From: Gracilimonas sp046602855
GTDB taxonomy: Bacteria > Bacteroidota > Rhodothermia > Balneolales > Balneolaceae
Direction of reading: 5' to 3'
DNA: 64,000 nt
Assembly (NCBI RefSeq): GCF_046602855.1
Contig: NZ_JBKINJ010000001.1
Span: forward strand, 992,001 to 1,056,000
The position numbers and the translations under genes are program-made. The notes below the pieces were generated by a model. The model worked only from the letters and a program-made list of their open reading frames with translations. It was not told the origin of the DNA and searched no databases. Positions 1-8,367 of this stretch are shown here, in pieces. Every line of letters starts with the position of its first letter. Positions within the stretch are counted from its first letter, which is position 1.

Positions 1-1
1 A

Positions 2-580
2 CTTATCAGGCGAGCCAAAAGAGCACATATTGCCGGTCAGCATGTTGTTGTCGTTAAGCCTTCTTTAGATAAAAGATACAGTGATGAAGAAGTAGTTTCT
101 CATAACGAAACAGCCTTACCTTCCATATTAGTAGATACGGCCGATCAGATCGTTTTACTGACCAGCAACGCCAAAGTGGTTTGTATTGATGAGGCACAGT
201 TTTTTGACGATCGTGTAGTTGATGTCGCAAATACCCTTGCAAATGATGGTAAACGTGTTATTGTAGCCGGATTAGATATGGATTCTGAAGGAAGGCCATT
301 TGGTCCGATGCCCAATTTACTTGCTGTTGCAGAGTATGTCACAAAACTACATGCTGTGTGTGCAGAAAGTGGGACTATGGCACATTACTCTCAGCGTATT
401 ATTGAAAAGGAAGGAAAGGTTCTGGTAGGTGAATATGATGCCTACGAACCCAGGGCCCGTCATTGCTTTCGTCCACCACATGATAAACGACGTGGAAAAC
501 CAATTAAACCATTTGGCAACTCTAACGCAGAAAGATCCAATAAACAACCTGCAAATCAAGAACAAAAAGAACTAACTTAA
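2..580 (+). CDS. tdk: Thymidine kinase, 5' end outside window
   Basis: Cytosolic enzyme of pyrimidine salvage that phosphorylates thymidine. The frame is open from the first complete codon (position 2) to the stop at 580, about 192 residues, so the true start and the P-loop lie upstream of the window. Visible type II thymidine kinase features are IRRAKRAHIAGQ, VVVVKPSLDKRY, the Walker-B-like stretch VCIDEAQFFDD and the lasso-region motif RPFGPMPNLLA. The C-terminal structural zinc site is degenerate: the usual two CxxC pairs read CAES and ARHC, so only two of four ligands remain. The nucleoside transporter starts 10 bases downstream, which fits a salvage operon. Confidence 0.95.
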   Translation, partial: LIRRAKRAHIAGQHVVVVKPSLDKRYSDEEVVSHNETALPSILVDTADQIVLLTSNAKVVCIDEAQFFDDRVVDVANTLANDGKRVIVAGLDMDSEGRPFGPMPNLLAVAEYVTKLHAVCAESGTMAHYSQRIIEKEGKVLVGEYDAYEPRARHCFRPPHDKRRGKPIKPFGNSNAERSNKQPANQEQKELT

Positions 581-589
581 TTTACCCTC

Positions 590-1918
590 ATGGATATAAT
601 TCGTGGAATTATTGGAATTGTAGCTCTTCTTGGGCTTGCCTTAATTTTCAGTAAAAACAGAAAGAATATAAACTGGAAACTTGTTGGAATAGGAATTGGA
701 TTTCAGTTTTTATTGGCCATTTTTATTTTAAAAGCCGATGTTATTGCCGCATATTGGGCCCCTCTTGGCTGGCCGATGATAGCTTTTCAAAAAGTTGCAA
801 GCTTCTTTGTTGTGGTTTTAAATTACACAACAGAGGGAGCTTCATTTATATTTGGCCGATTGGGACAGGGTCCCGGTCACCCTGAAAGCTTAGGTGTGTT
901 TTTTGCATTTCAGGTGCTTCCGACCATTGTATTCTTCGCTTCGTTAACAGCTATTTTATACCACTATGGTATCCTTCAATTTGTCGTTAAAATAGTCTCC
1001 AAAGGCATACAGAAGCTGTTGGGTACATCAGGGGCAGAAACTCTTTCAGTGGTCTCAAATATTTTTGTTGGACAGACAGAGGCTCCTCTTGTAATCAAGC
1101 CATTCATTGAGAAAATGACTAAATCTGAACTTATGGTAGTCATGACCGGTGGTATGGCTACCATTGCCGGCGGCGTAATGGCTGCCTATGTTGCTATGCT
1201 TGGCACTCCTTTTGCAGAAGCAAATGGTCTCGAAATAGCGGTTGCACAACAATTATTTGCCGAGCGATTACTTGGAGCAAGCCTCATGGCTGCACCTGCA
1301 GCACTCGTGATTGCAAAGATCCTTATACCGGAAGATGATGAGCCGGTTACTAAAGGTGAAGTATCCATGCATGTTGAAAAGACCGATGCAAATGGTATAG
1401 ATGCAGCTGCAACAGGAGCAGGCGTTGGCCTAAAACTAGCTTTAAATGTCGGGGCTATGTTGTTGGCCTTCATTGCTTTATTGGCAATGTTCAATGGAAT
1501 ACTTGGTTGGGGCAGTGACCTTATTGGAATCACATCCCTATTGGGTGAATCACTTACGATAGAAATGTTATTGGGCTGGGTATTTGCTCCTATTGCCTGG
1601 TTGATAGGTGTTCCCTGGGCAGATGCCGTTAACATGGGATCTATGCTTGGCACCAAGATCGTACTGAATGAATTTGTGGCCTATCTTCAGCTTGCCCAAG
1701 AGGTAAGCGCAGCTAATATTTCTCCTAAAACTATAGCAATGGCGACTTTCGCTCTTTGTGGATTTGCCAACTTTTCATCCATTGCTATTCAGATCGGTGG
1801 TATCGGCGGCCTTGCACCAAGTAGAAAATCTGAATTGGCTAAATTTGGTATAAAAGCTGTTTTTGCCGGTACATTGGCTAATTTGATGACAGCTACTTTT
1901 GCCGGGATGTTATTCTAA
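590..1918 (+). CDS. Concentrative nucleoside transporter (CNT/NupC family)
   Basis: Inner-membrane, cation-coupled nucleoside uptake protein of 442 residues. It is hydrophobic throughout. The family core is clear: GQTEAPLVIKPF followed by MTGGMATIAGGVMAAYV near residues 160-200, and the C-terminal motif FALCGFANFSSIAIQIGG near residue 390. The two half-repeats of the CNT transport domain are both present and the length is normal for bacterial members. It starts with ATG 10 bases after tdk, so uptake and phosphorylation of nucleosides are probably cotranscribed. Substrate range cannot be read from the sequence. Confidence 0.93.
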   Translation: MDIIRGIIGIVALLGLALIFSKNRKNINWKLVGIGIGFQFLLAIFILKADVIAAYWAPLGWPMIAFQKVASFFVVVLNYTTEGASFIFGRLGQGPGHPESLGVFFAFQVLPTIVFFASLTAILYHYGILQFVVKIVSKGIQKLLGTSGAETLSVVSNIFVGQTEAPLVIKPFIEKMTKSELMVVMTGGMATIAGGVMAAYVAMLGTPFAEANGLEIAVAQQLFAERLLGASLMAAPAALVIAKILIPEDDEPVTKGEVSMHVEKTDANGIDAAATGAGVGLKLALNVGAMLLAFIALLAMFNGILGWGSDLIGITSLLGESLTIEMLLGWVFAPIAWLIGVPWADAVNMGSMLGTKIVLNEFVAYLQLAQEVSAANISPKTIAMATFALCGFANFSSIAIQIGGIGGLAPSRKSELAKFGIKAVFAGTLANLMTATFAGMLF

Positions 1919-1950
1919 CATTAATACATTTTTACTGAATACGGTTAGAT

Positions 1951-2292
1951 ATGATATTGTTCCGGATTTTATCAGTTTCAATACAATTCCTGGCATTGCC
2001 CTTCCCTGTTATAGGCCAGGGATTTAAATCTCCTCTCACTGTCGGAATTGTAAATAATGAAAATATACAAGTTAAATCTCACTCCTATACAACTTACAGT
2101 AATTTTCCTGAATTCGACCTCAAAGAACGAAATAAGTCTTTTGAGGAAGCGTTTGACCAAATGCTTAATGAGTATCTGCCGGATAAAGAAAAGGAATTTA
2201 TACAGAATTTAAGAGAGGTTTATAAAGTGAAGGAGATTTATCCTAACTTAAAGCAAGCCTACAATAGCTATAATTTCCGCCATGCAGACTAA
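1951..2292 (+). CDS. Small secreted protein of unknown function, possible relic of a SurA N-terminal domain
   Basis: A 113-residue protein with a hydrophobic N-terminus (residues 1-23) that reads as a signal peptide. The rest is charged and probably helical. The stretch VGIVNNENIQV resembles the first strand pair of SurA-type chaperones (compare VAHVNDNIILK in the surA of this operon) and is followed by a helix with FEEAFDQMLNEYL. No PPIase domain follows. It lies 32 bases after the transporter and overlaps the next gene by 11 bases, so translation is probably coupled. The family is not recognised; the SurA relation is inference from a short stretch. Confidence 0.55.
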   Translation: MILFRILSVSIQFLALPFPVIGQGFKSPLTVGIVNNENIQVKSHSYTTYSNFPEFDLKERNKSFEEAFDQMLNEYLPDKEKEFIQNLREVYKVKEIYPNLKQAYNSYNFRHAD

Positions 2293-3193
2293 TTTTATAC
2301 TCTTCATCACGTTTATCTTGATCTCATTTCAAGCTTGTCAGCCAAAGAATGGTAACGACACTGTTGTATTAGCTGAGGTTGGTGATGAGGTTTTAACACA
2401 GGCAGATGCTATTTCATCTATTCCTGTAAATGCCTTGCAAACTGATAGCACGCTCGCTCTGCAAAATTTCACAGAAGACTGGGTTAGAAGGCAGGTAATA
2501 TTGCAGGAAGCAAATCGGCTTAATTTTACGAACAGAAGAGACGTTAGAGAACGCATGCAGCGTGTTCAGGATGAGTTTATACTTCAGGCAGTTCAGGACT
2601 ATATTATCAGTGAATTTGAGGATGATCTTAGTGTAAGTGAACTTGAAGCCCGGAACTACTATCAACAAAATAAAGACAAATTCACTCTCGAAGAACCGTA
2701 TGTACAATATCGTCACGTAATTACTGAATCCATTTCGGAAGCTCAAAGTGCGAAACGTGAGATAATGAGAGGTACAGACTGGGAGACAGTCGCCAAAAGA
2801 TATTCAAAATATCCTGATCTTAAGATCAGAGAGTCACAAAAGTTCTGGCCGATCTCCATTTCTGGCGGTGAAGTGAACATGCTCAATCGATACTTACGTG
2901 TAATAGGTCCATCCGAAATATCGCCTATCTATCGTTCGGGCAATGAATATCACTTTGTGCAGTTAATAGAAGAGCGGCCTGAAGGTGACCATCCGGATCT
3001 GGATTGGCTTATAGAACAAATACGTGATTGGTTGACGCTTGAAAAACGTAAAAGAGCATTCAACACATACGTAAAGAATCTTTATCTTCAGGCTCAGGCA
3101 AATAACGAAATTAAAATTTATAACAAAACTGATGAAAGCAGTAATGCTTTTGCAGATACCGTTTCATTGAGAAAAATCAATAATGAAGAATAA
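2282..3193 (+). CDS. PpiC/SurA-like peptidyl-prolyl isomerase lipoprotein
   Basis: A 303-residue lipoprotein: the signal sequence ends in a lipobox, ISFQAC, near residue 19. The mature part has a SurA-like N-terminal helical region (VGDEVLTQADAI, then VRRQVILQEANRLNF) and a parvulin-like region starting near EEPYVQYRHVI. The parvulin part is poorly conserved, so it may act as a chaperone rather than an isomerase. It overlaps the genes on both sides by about 11 bases. With surA directly downstream, a role in periplasmic folding or delivery of outer-membrane proteins is likely. Confidence 0.8.
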   Translation: MQTNFILFITFILISFQACQPKNGNDTVVLAEVGDEVLTQADAISSIPVNALQTDSTLALQNFTEDWVRRQVILQEANRLNFTNRRDVRERMQRVQDEFILQAVQDYIISEFEDDLSVSELEARNYYQQNKDKFTLEEPYVQYRHVITESISEAQSAKREIMRGTDWETVAKRYSKYPDLKIRESQKFWPISISGGEVNMLNRYLRVIGPSEISPIYRSGNEYHFVQLIEERPEGDHPDLDWLIEQIRDWLTLEKRKRAFNTYVKNLYLQAQANNEIKIYNKTDESSNAFADTVSLRKINNEE

Positions 3194-4565
3194 ACTTTTT
3201 TTATTACCCCTCCTTTTAATCACCCTATTTATACAATTAGATCTTACAGCCCAGGAAAAACCAATATTAGCTGATCGAATTGTTGCTCACGTTAATGACA
3301 ATATCATTCTGAAGTCTGATATCGATCAAAGTGTGGCCGATTATATGAGGCAGGCTCGCGTCTCAGATCAGAATGTTGAATTTAGTGAAGAGTTATGGTT
3401 CAGTTTTCTTGAATCTGCAATTAACAACTATGTAATGCTTGAGAAGGCTGAGATCGATTCCATAACCGTTTCTGATGATGAAGTGAGCCTCCAAATGGAC
3501 CAAAGAATAAGACAATTGGTTGCACAGGCCGGAAGTGAACGTGCTTTAGAGCAAGCATTTGGCAAGTCACTGATTCAACTCCGTGCAGATTTTAAGGAAG
3601 ATTTCAGAGAGCAAATGATAGCTCAGCGTGTTCAGCAACAAAAAATTCAATCTATAAGCATAACCCGACCTGAGGTTGAAGAATTTTTTAATGCTATTCC
3701 AACAGATTCTTTGCCAACAATACCTGAACAAGTGGCTTTGTCACAAATTGTGATCGTTCCTCCTGCTAAAGATGATGCTAAGCAAGCCGCCTTCAATTTC
3801 GCTCAGCAGCTTCGTGATTCCATCGTTGTACACGGAGTGCCTATTGAAGAACTTGCACGTCGTCACAGTGATGATAGAGGCTCAGCTGCCAATGGCGGAG
3901 CTTTACCATTAATGGGACTTGATGAGCTCGTATCTGAATACTCAGCCGCTGCTTCCGCTCTTCAGCCCGGTGGTATCTCTAAAGTTGTAGAAACACAATT
4001 TGGATTTCACATCATTAAATTGAAACGAAGAGTTGGTGACAGAATTGAAACCAATCACATATTAATCTCTGTGGACAATGAACAGCTGGATGAAGAGTAT
4101 GCTATTAAAAGATTAAATACTCTGAGAGACAGTATCATGACGAATAAAGATGTCAAATTTGCTGCTGTTGCACGAAAATTCAGTGAAGATCCGAACACAA
4201 AACCTTATGGTGGTAAGATCTTTGATCCGCAATCGGGTGAGCGCCTTTTACCCTTGAACAGACTTGATCCTGCCATGTACAGAATTGTATTATTGATGGA
4301 CGAAGAAGGCTCAATTTCTGAACCACGTTCTTTCACGCTTCAGAGTCAAAATAGTAAGGCATACCGAATTGTAAAGCTAGATCAACAGATTCCTGAACAT
4401 ATTGCCAATCTTGAGCAGGATTACGATCGTATCAAGAGTATTGCTCTTCAGCAAAAGCAAAACCGAGTCATGCAGCAGTGGATAGAAAAGCTGCGAGATG
4501 AGATTTATATCGAATATAAAATTGAGAGACCTGACAATACAATGGATCTGGAGAATACTTTATGA
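3183..4565 (+). CDS. surA: Periplasmic chaperone / PPIase SurA
   Basis: A 460-residue periplasmic folding factor. Signal peptide at residues 1-23 (ends LDLTAQ). A SurA N-terminal domain begins ADRIVAHVNDNIILKSDID. Two tandem rotamase (parvulin) domains follow: roughly residues 185-285 (ALSQIVIVPP to QFGFHIIKLKRR) and 290-400 (ETNHILISV, then FAAVARKFSEDP, YGGKIF, YRIVKL). Domain order and length match SurA/PpiD-type proteins. The start overlaps the preceding lipoprotein gene and the stop overlaps the moxR start (ATGA). SurA escorts beta-barrel precursors through the periplasm. Confidence 0.9.
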   Translation: MKNKLFLLPLLLITLFIQLDLTAQEKPILADRIVAHVNDNIILKSDIDQSVADYMRQARVSDQNVEFSEELWFSFLESAINNYVMLEKAEIDSITVSDDEVSLQMDQRIRQLVAQAGSERALEQAFGKSLIQLRADFKEDFREQMIAQRVQQQKIQSISITRPEVEEFFNAIPTDSLPTIPEQVALSQIVIVPPAKDDAKQAAFNFAQQLRDSIVVHGVPIEELARRHSDDRGSAANGGALPLMGLDELVSEYSAAASALQPGGISKVVETQFGFHIIKLKRRVGDRIETNHILISVDNEQLDEEYAIKRLNTLRDSIMTNKDVKFAAVARKFSEDPNTKPYGGKIFDPQSGERLLPLNRLDPAMYRIVLLMDEEGSISEPRSFTLQSQNSKAYRIVKLDQQIPEHIANLEQDYDRIKSIALQQKQNRVMQQWIEKLRDEIYIEYKIERPDNTMDLENTL

Positions 4566-5554
4566 GAAGTGAAATGAAGGATTCAGTGAAACTGGCTGAT
4601 GAATTTCATCAAGTTTTTCACGAGATAAAAGCTGAAATTCATAAAGCAGTAATTGGGCAAGAAAATATAATTAACCTTCTGCTCATTAGTTTATTCTCTA
4701 AGGGTCACTGTGTTTTGGTAGGTGTTCCCGGATTAGCTAAAACACTGTTGATCAGAACCTTAGCAGAATCACTGAATTTAAGCTTCAATCGAATTCAGTT
4801 TACCCCAGACCTTATGCCCGGAGATATTACAGGTACGGAAGTTATCGAAGAAAACAAGGATTCAGGACGTAAAGAATTTACATTCATAAAAGGACCGGTG
4901 TTTGCTAATATTGTCTTAGCGGATGAGATCAATCGAACCCCTCCAAAGACCCAAGCGGCTTTACTTGAAGGCATGCAGGAATATCACGTTACTACAGCCG
5001 GAAAGACCTACAATCTGGATCAACCGTTTTTTGTTTTGGCAACTCAAAACCCAATTGAGCAGGAAGGAACTTATCCTCTCCCAGAGGCTCAGCTTGACCG
5101 TTTCATGTTCAACATTTGGGTGGATTATCCAACACTAGAAGAGGAAAAAGAGATCGTAAGCAAAACCACAGCTTATCAGGATATTCAAATTAATCCGTTA
5201 CTGACCAAAGAAAAGATACAACAATTACAGGCTTTGGTCCGCGAAGTACCCGTCCCTGAAAATGTGCTTGATTTCGCAGTTGAATTGGTTTCAAAAACCC
5301 GTCCTAATACATCTATCGCTCCGGATTACATCAGTAAATATATGAGTTGGGGAGCTGGTCCACGAGCCTCTCAGTATTTAATTTTAGGTGGGAAAGCCAG
5401 AGCTTTATCACAAGGCAGATATCATGTGACCGAGGATGATATAAAATCTTTAGCCATTCCTGTTCTTCGTCACCGTATTGTAAATAATTATGCCGCAGAA
5501 GCTGAAGGATTTACAACTGTTAAGTTGATCAACATGCTTTTGGACGAAGGGTGA
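4562..5554 (+). CDS. MoxR-family AAA+ ATPase
   Basis: A 330-residue cytosolic AAA+ chaperone-type ATPase. Walker A reads GVPGLAKT near residue 60, Walker B is VLADEINR near residue 120, and the family signature ATQNPIEQEGTYPLPEAQLD follows near residue 165, with an AAA-lid region at the C-terminus. MoxR proteins usually work with a vWA-domain partner, and the next gene encodes a membrane protein with a vWA-like fold, so the two probably function together. The start overlaps the surA stop by four bases; a second ATG lies four codons in. Confidence 0.93.
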   Translation: MRSEMKDSVKLADEFHQVFHEIKAEIHKAVIGQENIINLLLISLFSKGHCVLVGVPGLAKTLLIRTLAESLNLSFNRIQFTPDLMPGDITGTEVIEENKDSGRKEFTFIKGPVFANIVLADEINRTPPKTQAALLEGMQEYHVTTAGKTYNLDQPFFVLATQNPIEQEGTYPLPEAQLDRFMFNIWVDYPTLEEEKEIVSKTTAYQDIQINPLLTKEKIQQLQALVREVPVPENVLDFAVELVSKTRPNTSIAPDYISKYMSWGAGPRASQYLILGGKARALSQGRYHVTEDDIKSLAIPVLRHRIVNNYAAEAEGFTTVKLINMLLDEG

Positions 5555-5563
5555 CATTTACTG

Positions 5564-5570
5564 AAGGAGG
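5564..5570 (+). promoter_or_regulatory. Shine-Dalgarno site that decides a start codon
   Basis: AAGGAGG lies seven bases before the ATG at 5578. The reading frame is also open from a GTG at 5551, but that start has no such site and would overlap moxR. The 5578 start is therefore preferred. Strong Shine-Dalgarno sites appear uncommon before genes in this window. Confidence 0.7.
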
Positions 5571-5577
5571 ATTTGAA

Positions 5578-7686
5578 ATGGAATTTCACGGTTTTCAAAA
5601 TACCTTCCCTACTATTCTGATCATTATACTGGCAATTGGGTTGATTGTTCTTGCATGGTTTTCTTATAGTAAACTGAAAAGCATATCAACAACCGGCCGC
5701 TGGATTCTTATGTCTTTAAGATCAGCTGCATTTTTAATAGTGCTATTACTTCTATTAAATCCTTATTTCTTTTCATCACGACAGGTTGAGCTAACTCCAA
5801 AAATTGCCTTATTTTTTGACAATACTGAGAGCACAACCATTAATAAAAGTGAATACAATGGACTGGAATCGTATCGAGCTCTGATTCAAGAACTTGATCT
5901 TGTCGATATAGAAAATGTAAATATTGATATTTACTCTTTCGGCGAACACGTAAAAACTTCCGTTTTAGATTCAATACAGGGAACAGCGACCCAAACAAAT
6001 TTATCAGCTCCGGTGCAATCTGTTCTCGAGATGAACGATAATGTTCAGGCTGCTATCCTGATCTCTGATGGGATTATAACTTATGGCCGAAATCCCGTAA
6101 TCAATTCTTTTAATTCATCTATTCCAATTTATACTATTGGGATTGGTGATACTTCTTATGTTCGCGACATTGCTCTCTCAAATATCACCACGAATACAAC
6201 CGGCTACACTAATACTAACCACCTGATCAAGGCTGATATTACTCAGACAGGATTTGAAGGAGAAACGGTGAACCTCCAACTGATCACGGGAAATGAGATC
6301 ATTCAAGAACAAAGATTATCATTTGAAACGAATGATCAAACCAAGCCGATCACATTTGAAATACCTTTAAATGAACCTGGCCTAAAACAGTTTGAGATCT
6401 TATCTGAACCTTTACAGGATGAATGGACACAGAACAATAATACCGGCCTTGTTTCTATAGATGTTATTGATAGCCGAGTCAGGATACTTCATCTGGCATT
6501 TGCTGTGCATCCCGACGTGAAGGCCTTGAGATCGTTAATTGAATCCGATCAAAACAATGTTTTATATTCGTTGACCTGGCTTGGCAATGACCGTTTTATC
6601 GAAGAAATCCCTAATCTGGAACAGGATGAGGTTGATCTTTTAATTGTTCAGGGACGGCCAAATACCAACGTACAGATCCCTGTCATAAGGGATCTTACCA
6701 ATATCCCAATATTATTTATGGAGTTGGGAGGAATTAATACTGGAAATTTTTCAGAAAGCACCTGGAATTCCTATCGGTTGATCAACTCTGCATTGAACCC
6801 TGCTTTTCAAGCTAAACTTAAACAAAATGTGAATAGCAGTGAACATTCTATTCTAGAACTTCCTGAGGTTAACCTAAATGATCTTCCGCCTCTATTTAGC
6901 CCAAGACGAAGCGCTTTAAATGAACCACGAGCTTCAACGTTATATAACCTTGTGTATAATGGTGTTGAAACCTCCTTTCCGGCTGTATCTATTTCTGAAA
7001 TGGGTAATGTTAGACGTAGTCATGTTCTGCCATGGGGTTGGTTCAAAATGGCTCAAAGCTCAGATCCGACGATCAGGGCTTTTTATCTGAACCTATTCAC
7101 CAATATCATTTCATGGACTGCTAATAATCCCGATGACAGGTTGCTCAGAGTCATTCCGGAAAAAAAGATCATCAATTCGTCTTCAAATCCTTTTCTGAAT
7201 GGATTTGTAAGAAATGAGCGGGGTAATCCTGAATCAGATGCTGTGATAGAAGTTGAAGTTGAGAGTGATAACTTATCAACTAGAACCTTTAATATGGAAA
7301 ATATTGGGGAAGGCAGTTACCGTTTGGAGCTCCCTAAATTATCTGAAGGTCTTTATACTTTTACTGCAAATGCACGGAAATCGGGCCGGCTGATAGAAAC
7401 TCAACAGGGGGAATTCCTCATATCCAATACTAGCAGCGAATACAGTGATACAAATAGAAATGATGCGTTACTGCGTTCTATCGCAAATAATTCAGGTGGG
7501 TCATACTATATTTATAATGAAATGGAAGGATTTTGGGATGAACTTCACCGTGATGGTGTCATTTCAAACAATACAGTTACAATTGAGAATTATATATTTC
7601 CGGTGAGATACATTTATTGGTTCGTTCTTTTGGTCCTTATCCTTGGTTCTGAGTGGTTTCTCAGAAAATATTATTCTCTACCCTGA
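5578..7686 (+). CDS. Large membrane-anchored protein with vWA-like domain, MoxR partner
   Basis: About 702 residues. Two N-terminal membrane segments (near residues 8-30 and 45-65), a long periplasmic region, and one C-terminal membrane segment (YIYWFVLLVLILGSEWF). The region after the second segment begins PKIALFFDNTEST, and ILISDGIITYG follows about 90 residues later, which looks like a von Willebrand A domain. The metal site is imperfect: DNTES replaces DxSxS. The rest may include Ig-like strands (near VRNERGNPESDAVIEVEV) but I cannot name a family with certainty. It starts 23 bases after moxR, matching the common MoxR plus vWA arrangement. Function is unknown; envelope quality control is a plausible guess. 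Confidence 0.75.
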   Translation: MEFHGFQNTFPTILIIILAIGLIVLAWFSYSKLKSISTTGRWILMSLRSAAFLIVLLLLLNPYFFSSRQVELTPKIALFFDNTESTTINKSEYNGLESYRALIQELDLVDIENVNIDIYSFGEHVKTSVLDSIQGTATQTNLSAPVQSVLEMNDNVQAAILISDGIITYGRNPVINSFNSSIPIYTIGIGDTSYVRDIALSNITTNTTGYTNTNHLIKADITQTGFEGETVNLQLITGNEIIQEQRLSFETNDQTKPITFEIPLNEPGLKQFEILSEPLQDEWTQNNNTGLVSIDVIDSRVRILHLAFAVHPDVKALRSLIESDQNNVLYSLTWLGNDRFIEEIPNLEQDEVDLLIVQGRPNTNVQIPVIRDLTNIPILFMELGGINTGNFSESTWNSYRLINSALNPAFQAKLKQNVNSSEHSILELPEVNLNDLPPLFSPRRSALNEPRASTLYNLVYNGVETSFPAVSISEMGNVRRSHVLPWGWFKMAQSSDPTIRAFYLNLFTNIISWTANNPDDRLLRVIPEKKIINSSSNPFLNGFVRNERGNPESDAVIEVEVESDNLSTRTFNMENIGEGSYRLELPKLSEGLYTFTANARKSGRLIETQQGEFLISNTSSEYSDTNRNDALLRSIANNSGGSYYIYNEMEGFWDELHRDGVISNNTVTIENYIFPVRYIYWFVLLVLILGSEWFLRKYYSLP

Positions 7687-7711
7687 TTTCATTATGTCTT
7701 TCACTCCCAGA

Positions 7712-8233
7712 TCAGTAAATGTAATGCTGGAGAACCGGAGATTCGCCCTTTCTTAATTTTATGATGTACATGTTGCTATAATCATTTTCATCGAATTGAT
7801 CTACCCTTTCCTCTCCCATAACTACATTGATTAGATCTGGTGTTGTATTTGAATGCCCTACGATAAGTACGGTTTCGCCCTGATGTTTTTCTAAAAACTG
7901 ACTTTTTAAATTTTTCAATTCACCAGGATTGTAAATAGTGACAGGTAATTTAAAATATTCAGCTACAGGTTGGGCTGTTTCCTTGGTTCTGTTATATTCT
8001 GTTGAATAAACCGCGTTTAAAGTGTCATAATTTTGCAATAGTGTTAATAGTTTGATGGTGCGTTTTTTCCCTGCTTCGCTAAGTGAAGGATCCTGATTTT
8101 CAGTCTTAATTTTTTCAGCATGACGGGTAAGAATAAGGACGGTTTCATCATCAGATTTGCTGGATTTTGTATTCTGAGCAGTTATTTCAAGTGGCATCAA
8201 TAATGATATAATTATAAACAGGAGTGTTCTCAT
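7712..8233 (-). CDS. Secreted histidine phosphatase (SixA/phosphoglycerate-mutase-like)
   Basis: About 173 residues from the ATG at 8233, which gives a clean signal peptide (MRTLLFIIISLLMPLEITAQ); the frame is open 28 codons further upstream but that extension is not signal-like. The catalytic histidine motif RHAEK is near residue 40, YNRTKETAQP carries the second conserved arginine, and VGHSNTTPDL holds the second histidine. These are the hallmarks of the histidine phosphatase superfamily. The substrate is unknown. It faces the preceding operon (convergent, 25-base gap). Confidence 0.85.
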   Translation of the reverse strand: MRTLLFIIISLLMPLEITAQNTKSSKSDDETVLILTRHAEKIKTENQDPSLSEAGKKRTIKLLTLLQNYDTLNAVYSTEYNRTKETAQPVAEYFKLPVTIYNPGELKNLKSQFLEKHQGETVLIVGHSNTTPDLINVVMGEERVDQFDENDYSNMYIIKLRKGESPVLQHYIY

Positions 8234-8367
8234 CGACGTAATATTTTCAATTATAGTTGGTAAATTTTGAACGATTGATTCGTGAATAATTCTAAATTGT
8301 TTCATCTTAACTGTCAATTAATTTATAAACTAAATAAACAGCGAGGATGTTTAAAAAGCAGTTGAAT

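Noticed and set aside
1186..1656. 156-codon frame on the minus strand inside the nucleoside transporter
   Set aside because: It is the exact shadow of a clear CNT transporter, with low-complexity Ala/Pro/Ser translation and no family pattern.
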